From: Flemingiibacterium sp045587285
Lineage (GTDB): Bacteria > Bacillota > Clostridia > Oscillospirales > CAG-272
Assembly: GCA_045587285.1 (NCBI GenBank)
Contig: JAZNBZ010000112.1
Coordinates: forward strand, 1 to 10,948
Length of the DNA stretch: 10,948 nucleotides
Direction of reading: 5' to 3'
Positions 6,249 to 10,948 of this stretch are shown one piece after another. Under the pieces are notes generated by a model. The model was not told where the DNA came from. It saw only the letters and a list, made by a program, of their open reading frames with translations, and searched no databases. The stretch's first letter is position 1, and every line of letters starts with the position of its first letter. A program made the translations under genes and the position numbers.

Positions 6249-6277
6249 ATAACAAACATATACACGGTTTCATTTCC
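6249..6277 (-). promoter_or_regulatory. ECF-type promoter-like motif, copy C
   Basis: On the minus strand: GGAAATGAAA, 12 bases, TTGTTAT (6277 down to 6249). GAAACC within it matches the classic ECF -35 core. It is about 140 bases upstream of the secreted-protein start and just beyond the anti-sigma terminator, the expected place for that gene's promoter. Confidence 0.55.
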
Positions 6278-6284
6278 AAATAAA

Positions 6285-6321
6285 TAAAAAAACTGCAACA
6301 TTTTATTGCTGCAGTTTTTTG
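6285..6321 (-). terminator. Intrinsic terminator of the sigma/anti-sigma operon
   Basis: Stem CTGCA/TGCAG extended by CA/TG across one mismatch, 6-base loop, flanked by A- and T-runs so that a 7-T tract follows on the minus strand. It starts 2 bases after the anti-sigma stop. Confidence 0.85.
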
Positions 6322-6322
6322 C

Positions 6323-7015
6323 TTATTTAATTGATTCAGCCATACTGATTATCAACTCTTGACTTATATCCGAAGTAAATGTAGCAATCAAATACTTGTA
6401 CTCATTATCATGCCAAGTAAGCGCCACTCTCATATCTTCATATAAGAAAAGCTGGCCTTGATTTCCTTTGATTTCTATTTCTTCTATTTTACATTTTTCA
6501 TTATCAATGTTAATTGCTGAATCGGTCAGCTTCATTTGCTGATATGATAACAAAATATCAGAATCTTTGATATAAACTATTTGATATTGCTTATCAGTTT
6601 GTGCTACAACTTGCCGTTCAGTACCAGCCAACTGTAGCATCGGCTCACGGTACTCTTCAATAACACTCGGGGGCGTTTTCTCTGTGACAAAAAATACAGC
6701 TACAAATTCATCATACCATTTCATCACAGTATTTACAATCTCAGCGCGTACCGCTGTTACGCTCATACAAAAGCCAAATGATATACTGCATATAACCAGC
6801 ACTGCGGCAACAGCACGACGGCACGCTAATGGTACACTACTCCACCACGACTCTCTATCATAGTTTCTGATTTTCCTGCGTATTCTTTTTATTGCCCTCT
6901 CGGACATCTTTGTTTTTGAAGTGTCTATGGAATGAAACAGCTCAAGATCTTCATCAAGCAGATCTCGGGCAGCAGCCTTGATCAATGCATCAAGATTCGG
7001 ATCAGATGCGTTCAT
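6323..7015 (-). CDS. Membrane anti-sigma factor (DUF4367-type)
   Basis: A 230-residue protein with a cytoplasmic N-terminal part of about 65 residues rich in charged helices (RAIKRIRRKIR), one membrane segment at about 67-88, and an extracellular C-terminal domain. The domain end (VALTWHDNEYKYLIATF, then SQELIISMAESIK) matches the end of the DUF4367 domain common in Clostridial anti-sigma factors. Such proteins hold a sigma factor at the membrane until an envelope signal releases it. ATG 7015 has a strong GGAGGTG 8 bases upstream, formed by the last sigma codons; the two genes overlap by 14 bases, so translation is coupled and dosage matched. There is no classical zinc-binding HxxxCxxC motif in the N-terminal part, so it is not a ZAS-type factor. 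The signal it senses is unknown. Confidence 0.85.
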   Translation of the reverse strand: MNASDPNLDALIKAAARDLLDEDLELFHSIDTSKTKMSERAIKRIRRKIRNYDRESWWSSVPLACRRAVAAVLVICSISFGFCMSVTAVRAEIVNTVMKWYDEFVAVFFVTEKTPPSVIEEYREPMLQLAGTERQVVAQTDKQYQIVYIKDSDILLSYQQMKLTDSAINIDNEKCKIEEIEIKGNQGQLFLYEDMRVALTWHDNEYKYLIATFTSDISQELIISMAESIK

Positions 7016-7586
7016 TTAATTCACCTCCGGCTAACTCAAGTAATTTTTTCTTTGCTTTAAACAAACGCAGACCAACCGCATTGGGTGTTATATGTAATAC
7101 TCTGGCAACTTGAACATTCGTATAACCTAACACAAAAACAAGCTTGATAACATCACGGTGCTCCGGTGTGAGCTGCCTGAGATACTTACGAACAATCTCT
7201 ACTGTTTCCTGCGTAATAATACGCTCTTCCACAGTTTCACTTGTATCCTCATATTCGATTTCCTCGAATTCGTTCTCTTCATTCACATAGGTATAGTAAC
7301 CCTCGACTTTATTTCGACGCTTGTTCTTGTTGTAGAGATTGATTGCTGCGTGTCTACTATATATAACAATCTGAGCTACAATATCATTTCTGCTTGCGTT
7401 ATTAAATCTATCAATATTTTTCATAATATTGATCATAACTTCATCGACGGTATCTTCTGAATCCTGATGATTATTCAAAATATTGTAGACAATCTCGTAT
7501 ATATACTTATGGTATTTTTCAAATAATTGCTCAGCAAAACTTCTATCTTCTGCATCAAGTACAGCCAAAAAACTATAAAAGAGCAT
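7002..7586 (-). CDS. ECF-type RNA polymerase sigma factor
   Basis: A 194-residue sigma-70 family protein with only regions 2 and 4. Region 2 covers about residues 15-90 (LFEKYHKYIYEIVYNILNN... then AINLYNKNKRR). An acidic linker rich in Glu/Tyr follows (about 95-125). Region 4 is near 135-190 (LRQLTPEHRDVIKLVF, then the helix-turn-helix YTNVQVARVLHITPNAVGLRLFKAKKKL). ATG 7586 is chosen over ATG 7592 because GGAGG (7598-7594) is 7 bases from it and too close to the other. A sigma-A promoter lies upstream. It forms an operon with the anti-sigma factor. Its probable targets are the three motif copies A-C; none was seen before its own gene, so it seems not to drive itself in the usual ECF manner. 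Confidence 0.93.
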   Translation of the reverse strand: MLFYSFLAVLDAEDRSFAEQLFEKYHKYIYEIVYNILNNHQDSEDTVDEVMINIMKNIDRFNNASRNDIVAQIVIYSRHAAINLYNKNKRRNKVEGYYTYVNEENEFEEIEYEDTSETVEERIITQETVEIVRKYLRQLTPEHRDVIKLVFVLGYTNVQVARVLHITPNAVGLRLFKAKKKLLELAGGELNERI

Positions 7587-7706
7587 CGACATTCCTCCAA
7601 TCCGCTCTACCGTTACTAAACACGGCTGTATACTTGTTAAAATTCAATGTGCAATTTATTAACCCAATATTATATTACTTATGTGCTAATTTGCCATTAT
7701 ACTTTT

Positions 7707-7735
7707 ATTATACCATATATTTATGAATTTATCAA
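7707..7735 (-). promoter_or_regulatory. Sigma-A promoter of the sigma/anti-sigma operon
   Basis: On the minus strand: TTGATA (7735-7730), 17 bases, TATAAT (7712-7707), with a TG extended -10. The leader to ATG 7586 is about 115 nt. The intergenic stretch 7593-7945 holds this and the divergent Thoeris promoter; I see nothing else in it. Confidence 0.75.
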
Positions 7736-7855
7736 TTAGCAGAAACTTATAAAACATCCGTTCTCAATTAACAGTTTTATTTATATCGCATAATTTTAAA
7801 ATTTCATAACATAATTCTTATTTCTTAAACAATATTTGAATAAGGACGCAAATTG

Positions 7856-7884
7856 TTGATTTATCAGGAAAAATATGCTATAAT
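7856..7884 (+). promoter_or_regulatory. Sigma-A promoter of the Thoeris pair
   Basis: TTGATT (7856-7861), 17 bases, TATAAT (7879-7884), with TG extended -10. It lies 61 bases before ATG 7946, which has GGAGG at about 7933-7937. No obvious operator repeat is present. Confidence 0.8.
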
Positions 7885-7945
7885 AATAGCAGTGAGAATA
7901 TTTCGGCAAACTTTATAATTGCAAAATACGTAAGGAGGAAAAATT

Positions 7946-8446
7946 ATGGCTTACCGAAATAAAGTATATGTATCAATGGATGCAGATAGCGATTTGCGTT
8001 ATTATCGTTTGATGCAGGCGTGGAAACAAAACGACAACACACCGTTTAATTTTTATGATGCACATGATATAAATAATATTCTTGATAAAAGTGAAGCATC
8101 CATCAAAGCCGGATTACAAGAAAGATTCCGAAATACAAAAATTTTTGTTCTTCTTGTTGGGCAGCATACACGTTATTTATACAAGTATGTTCGATGGGAG
8201 ATCGAACAAGCGATAAAACGAGAGATTCCGTGCATTGTTGTCAATTTGAACGGGAAACGTTCTTTGGATTCTGAATTATGTCCCCCGATAATTAGGGATC
8301 ATTTGGCGGTACATGTCAGCTTTAACGCCAAAATTATTCAGTATGCTTTAGAAAACTGGCCAGCTGCAGATGCGGAAAAAAGGAGAAATAATCAAAACGG
8401 TGCTTTTTACTACACTCAATCAGTATATGAAAAACTGGGTTTATAA
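7946..8446 (+). CDS. thsB: ThsB, TIR-like sensor enzyme of a type II Thoeris system
   Basis: A 166-residue single-domain TIR-like protein (DUF1863/ThsB family) of normal length. Typical blocks are MAYRNKVYVSMDADSD at the start, FNFYDAHDIN at 34-43, IFVLLVGQHTRYLYKYVRWEIEQAI at about 66-90, IPCIVVNLNG, and a C-terminal LENWP...YYTQSVYEKLGL. The WEIE motif (84-87) carries the glutamate expected to catalyse NAD+ cleavage. In Thoeris, ThsB senses phage and makes a cyclic or conjugated ADP-ribose signal; in type II systems the signal is reported to be histidine-ADP-ribose. It is cytoplasmic and has no signal peptide. The next gene begins inside its 3' end, so the two are co-translated from one promoter. 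Confidence 0.92.
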   Translation: MAYRNKVYVSMDADSDLRYYRLMQAWKQNDNTPFNFYDAHDINNILDKSEASIKAGLQERFRNTKIFVLLVGQHTRYLYKYVRWEIEQAIKREIPCIVVNLNGKRSLDSELCPPIIRDHLAVHVSFNAKIIQYALENWPAADAEKRRNNQNGAFYYTQSVYEKLGL

Positions 8447-9392
8447 AACTGCATATTCCTTGCTGGTTGCAGTGCTATGCAGATGGAAAGCCATCTTTTC
8501 TACGTGCTTTGCGATTATTGGCGTAATTTTTACAATATCTGAAATTCTTGATAATGTTTTTGGTAGAACTGATGGCTATGACTTCATGCGTGAATATACC
8601 ATCCCCGGCTTGGTAGCAATTTTCTTCGTTAGCACAGTACTTAATAGGAAACGTCTGACATATTCATGCTTCGTGGGCAATACAGACATTAAAATCACTC
8701 TTTGTGTATGTGACATTTTTTCAAAAAAAGGGGCATTAATAATTCCCACAAACACAACATTTGATACTCAAATGGAGGGGGAATTTATAAGCGTAAAAAG
8801 CGTACAAGGACAGTATCAAGAAAGGTACTACCACAATGAGTTATTAAAACTCAATCAAGACTTATCTGCAGAGTTGCAAAATAGAGAGTATACATTGATA
8901 AATGATGATAGACTTACAAATAACAAACGATATTCAATAGGTACAACATGCAAAATAACAAGAAAGACTCAGCATGATTACTTTTTAGCAGTTGCAGATG
9001 TAAACAAGCACGGAAAGACCGAAAATGTCTCCTTGGAAAACATTACTCAGGCGTTAGTATCCTTATGGTATCAGTTAAACACATTTGGGCATGTCGAAAC
9101 TATACGCATCCCTCTCATTGGAACTGGACGCGGCGGTCTGAAAGAATCCAGAGATAGAATATTACAAGAAACAATTTTCACATTTATTGTTGCAGCCAAA
9201 GATATGAAAATAACTGAGCATCTGATTATCTGTATTCACCCGATGGACTTTGTTAATAAGAATCTTCATTGGGACGATTTGTGCGAATATCTTAACTACA
9301 CCTGCAAATACCATAACCTTAAGCAAGGCAATCCGGAGGGGAGTCCCGAAAGCGATTCTGATGTGAACCGACGTAGTTTTTTGAATAGCTGA
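8427..9392 (+). CDS. thsA: ThsA, two-TM plus macro-domain effector of type II Thoeris
   Basis: From ATG 8427 the protein has 321 residues: a short N-terminus, two membrane segments at about 22-41 and 57-73, and a macro-like domain (ThsA_Macro, formerly DUF6430) at about 86-290. Macro hallmarks are CDIFSKKGALIIPTN near the domain start and IPLIGTGRGGL, the ligand-binding loop. The C-terminal tail is polar and probably disordered. In type II Thoeris the macro domain binds the ThsB-made signal and the membrane part then disrupts the cell membrane to stop the phage. The start is uncertain: ATG 8370 has no ribosome site and would overlap thsB by 77 bases; GTG 8400 lies 14 bases after AAAAAAGGAG; ATG 8427 has no ribosome site but overlaps the thsB end by only 20 bases, fitting coupling. 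The terminator at 9421 ends the operon. Confidence 0.88.
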   Translation: MKNWVYKTAYSLLVAVLCRWKAIFSTCFAIIGVIFTISEILDNVFGRTDGYDFMREYTIPGLVAIFFVSTVLNRKRLTYSCFVGNTDIKITLCVCDIFSKKGALIIPTNTTFDTQMEGEFISVKSVQGQYQERYYHNELLKLNQDLSAELQNREYTLINDDRLTNNKRYSIGTTCKITRKTQHDYFLAVADVNKHGKTENVSLENITQALVSLWYQLNTFGHVETIRIPLIGTGRGGLKESRDRILQETIFTFIVAAKDMKITEHLIICIHPMDFVNKNLHWDDLCEYLNYTCKYHNLKQGNPEGSPESDSDVNRRSFLNS

Positions 9393-9420
9393 AAAAATAT
9401 CAACAATATATTGGCGATTT

Positions 9421-9452
9421 TTAAAGGCAACGCACAACAGCGTTGCCTTTAA
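9421..9452. terminator. Bidirectional terminator between thsA and integrase 2
   Basis: Arms 9421-9433 and 9440-9452 make a perfect 13-bp stem with a 6-base loop, between two convergent genes (stops at 9392 and 9455). T-runs flank it on the minus strand (after the stem, AAAATCG region) and weakly on the + strand. Confidence 0.85.
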
Positions 9453-9454
9453 GT

Positions 9455-10651
9455 CTATTTATTCGCTTGTCTCAAAAGTTTATCAAACGTCTCCGCGGCC
9501 ATGCGGTCGGTGCTCTCCAGCGCATGCACATAAATGTTAGTCGTCGCAATATCCGCATGACCAAGCCGCGCTGATACCGTCTTGATATCGCACCCATTCG
9601 CAAGAAGCATCGTCGCCGATGTATGCCGTAATCCATGAAATTTCAGATGTCGAATCCCATGCCGCTTCAGAAAATGATCGAACTGCTTCGTCGGCGTGTG
9701 CGGATGCATGACGTGACCGTCTTCCTCAGTGAAAATGTAGTCGAGATTCTTCCAACCATCGCCGAGGTAGGCGATGTGCCGATTCTGCTGCACACGGTAC
9801 TCTGTGAGCGTCTTGCAGAGCCGTTCGGGGATCGAGATGGTACGAATACTGCACCTCGACTTCGGTTCCTTCTCTCGCGCCTTGCCGTCGCTCAGCTTGT
9901 ATATGCTTCGCTTGACCGATATACGTTGATTCTCAAAGTCAATATCGCTCCATTTTAGTCCCACGATCTCACCACGGCGACAGCCGGTGAACAACGCAAC
10001 TTCAATCACTGCACGGATATGCAGAGGCTCGCTCTCCAAAGCCGTGAGAATCTGACCGACTTCTTCGAGCGTGAATACTTCCACCTCTTTTGTTTCTTCC
10101 TTGGGAAATTCGATTCGCCTCGAGCGTCCGATATCGTTCTCGATGTATTCGAGCTTATAAGCCGTGGTGACGATGGAGCGAAGCACCGTGGTATACCGTT
10201 TAACCGTGCTGGCGGCTATGCTGCCCTCGCGTCCGTCAAGGCGTTTCTTCTCGGTTGAGAGATACTGTATGAATTGCTGAATGTGGTAAGTACGTAAGTC
10301 CTTCATCTTCATCCGCGCGAACATAGGCATCAGTTCTTCTTCGATGACCTTGGAATAAAAATTGTAGGTTTGCGGAGAGAGTGTATTCTTCTTGATCTCG
10401 AGATACTGCGTGCAGAAATCGGAGAAGGTAATCTTGTCGGGACGTACATTGCGGAACGGCCCCTCTGCTTCGATCTCACGCTCAAATGCGGCGGTGAAAT
10501 CTTCGATCTCCTTGTTAAGCCGTGAGTAGGGCAGATTGGGCTTCGACGGCTTGAATGTCTTCGAGCGTGAGATCTGCTTGCCGTTTGAATCAACGCCGCA
10601 GGAAACGCGAATGAGGTAGGTGCCGTTGGATCTGGAAATAATGCTTGCCAT
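9455..10651 (-). CDS. Tyrosine recombinase / integrase of the tRNA-Pro island
   Basis: A 398-residue integrase starting MASIISRSNGTYLIRVSCG, with a SAM-like core-binding domain at about 74-180 and a catalytic domain at about 192-392. Catalytic residues are all present: Arg225 (TGCRRGE), Lys264 (EPKS), His339 and Arg342 (HGLRHT), His365 (LGHAD) and Tyr374 (TNIYVH). ATG 10651 is chosen because GGAGG (10664-10660) is 8 bases upstream; the in-frame ATG at 10759 has no ribosome site and adds an untypical 36-residue extension. It lies directly inside the island from the 3' end of tRNA-Pro and is transcribed away from it, the usual arrangement for integrases that use a tRNA 3' end as attachment site. 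It is related to, but clearly different from, the integrase at 1424-2650. No excisionase gene is next to it. Confidence 0.95.
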   Translation of the reverse strand: MASIISRSNGTYLIRVSCGVDSNGKQISRSKTFKPSKPNLPYSRLNKEIEDFTAAFEREIEAEGPFRNVRPDKITFSDFCTQYLEIKKNTLSPQTYNFYSKVIEEELMPMFARMKMKDLRTYHIQQFIQYLSTEKKRLDGREGSIAASTVKRYTTVLRSIVTTAYKLEYIENDIGRSRRIEFPKEETKEVEVFTLEEVGQILTALESEPLHIRAVIEVALFTGCRRGEIVGLKWSDIDFENQRISVKRSIYKLSDGKAREKEPKSRCSIRTISIPERLCKTLTEYRVQQNRHIAYLGDGWKNLDYIFTEEDGHVMHPHTPTKQFDHFLKRHGIRHLKFHGLRHTSATMLLANGCDIKTVSARLGHADIATTNIYVHALESTDRMAAETFDKLLRQANK

Positions 10652-10762
10652 AAATTTTTCCTCCTTAATGGCTGTAATTATGAACCTTGGAAATGAGAGA
10701 ACAGTTATTTCATTCCGAGGGTAGAACCGAAAGCCTCTACCGTTTGCAGACGGCGACATTTG

Positions 10763-10787
10763 AAACCTATGTACTAAACTATGTACT
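10763..10787. repeat. Tandem direct repeats between integrase and tRNA
   Basis: AAACCTATGTACT (10763-10775) is followed at once by AAACTATGTACT (10776-10787), differing by one inserted base. Tyrosine integrases of the Tn916 and lambda type bind short direct repeats (arm sites) beside the core attachment site, so this is a good candidate for arm sites. They also lie where the integrase promoter should be, so binding could repress it. Confidence 0.5.
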
Positions 10788-10824
10788 GGCGTCTACCATC
10801 GACAAATACAGTGTAAGGAGAAGA

Positions 10825-10852
10825 ACAAAAAATCCGCACCTCGAAGTGCGGA
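10825..10852 (-). terminator. Second minus-strand terminator behind tRNA-Pro
   Basis: Stem TCCGCAC/GTGCGGA (10833-10839 with 10846-10852), 6-base loop TTCGAG on the minus strand, followed there by six T. Transcripts from the tRNA that pass the first terminator would stop here before the integrase gene. Confidence 0.7.
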
Positions 10853-10872
10853 AAAAGTCAGTAAATACAAAG

Positions 10873-10904
10873 AAAAATCGGGAATCTTACGACTCCCGAT
10901 TTTT
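10873..10904 (-). terminator. Intrinsic terminator of the tRNA-Pro transcript
   Basis: Arms 10873-10883 and 10894-10904 are perfect 11-bp complements (AAAAATCGGGA on the minus strand first), 10-base loop, ending in five T. The first arm begins at the last base of the tRNA CCA. Confidence 0.8.
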
Positions 10905-10948
10905 GGTCTGAGTGACAAGACTTGAACTTGCGGCCTCTACCACCCCAA
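10904..10948 (-). tRNA. tRNA-Pro(GGG), 3' part; continues past the window end
   Basis: Read on the minus strand from 10948: anticodon loop TTGGGGT with GGG at the anticodon and G37, anticodon stem strand GGTAG, 5-base variable loop AGGCC, T-stem GCAAG/CTTGT (one G-T pair) closing loop TTCAAGT, acceptor strand CACTCAG, discriminator A, encoded CCA at 10906-10904. The 5' half lies beyond the window. This is the probable attachment site of the neighbouring integrase; the 3' half may have been restored by the element on insertion. No second copy of this 3' end was found elsewhere in the window, so the other island end lies outside. Confidence 0.88.

Noticed and set aside
9162..9437. 91-codon minus-strand ORF opposite the thsA 3' end
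   Set aside because: No ribosome site, runs into the terminator region, and the + strand frame carries the macro-domain motifs.
10722..10742. Second partial match to the tRNA-Pro variable and T-arm region (shares GGTAGAGGC on the minus strand)
   Set aside because: The T-loop consensus is absent and similarity stops after 9 bases plus GTTC; probably coincidence, though a decayed attachment core is not excluded.
10652..10759. 36-residue N-terminal extension of the second integrase
   Set aside because: The downstream ATG at 10651 has a good GGAGG and matches the family N-terminus, and the extension overlaps likely promoter sequence.
1..10948. CRISPR array, rRNA, insertion sequence with terminal repeats, or replication origin
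   Set aside because: No regularly spaced repeats, rRNA-like stretches, transposase or iteron clusters were seen on either strand.

Overview
The window looks like part of an integrated mobile island in a Gram-positive, low-to-mid GC Clostridia-type genome, probably an Oscillospiraceae- or Lachnospiraceae-like gut bacterium. The grounds are strong AGGAGG-type ribosome binding sites, TTGACA/TATAAT promoters, a MobP-type relaxase, two Tn916-like tyrosine integrases, a DUF6809-like fragment and a tRNA-Pro with encoded CCA. No species can be named from the sequence alone. Base composition is mosaic: the relaxase/integrase block (1-3160) and the second integrase (9455-10651) look GC-richer than the AT-rich cargo between them (about 3200-9450).

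Region 1 (1-3200, + strand) is a mobilization and recombination module. It holds a relaxase, an out-of-frame membrane-anchored coiled-coil gene fully nested inside the relaxase gene, a tyrosine integrase, and a protein made of two tandem excisionase-like helix-turn-helix units, followed by a long hairpin. Region 2 (3200-3960) is a junction zone. It has a truncated DUF6809-like gene and, converging on it, a perfect-consensus promoter that runs within about 60 bases into an intrinsic terminator, a candidate tiny RNA.

Region 3 (3961-7740, - strand) reads as one regulon. An ECF-type sigma factor and its overlapping membrane anti-sigma factor are followed by a small secreted protein, then a secreted metzincin-like protease coupled to a membrane-anchored extracellular protein. 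Three copies of a two-box motif (GGAAATGRAA, 12 bases, TTGTTAT), all in the orientation of these genes and with identical spacing, lie upstream of the secreted-protein gene and of the protease operon. I infer they are promoters for the island's own sigma factor. Two carry palindromes at or beside the boxes.

Region 4 (7840-9452, + strand) is a two-gene type II Thoeris anti-phage system: a TIR-like ThsB and a two-TM plus macro-domain ThsA, driven by a near-consensus promoter divergent from the sigma gene. Region 5 (9455-10948) is a second tyrosine integrase, tandem direct repeats, two minus-strand terminators and the 3' half of tRNA-Pro(GGG). This is the classic end of an island integrated at a tRNA 3' end.

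Together the window shows a tRNA-anchored island with its own mobilization block, a phage-defence pair and a self-contained sigma/anti-sigma secreted-protease regulon. The last is the part I find least familiar.
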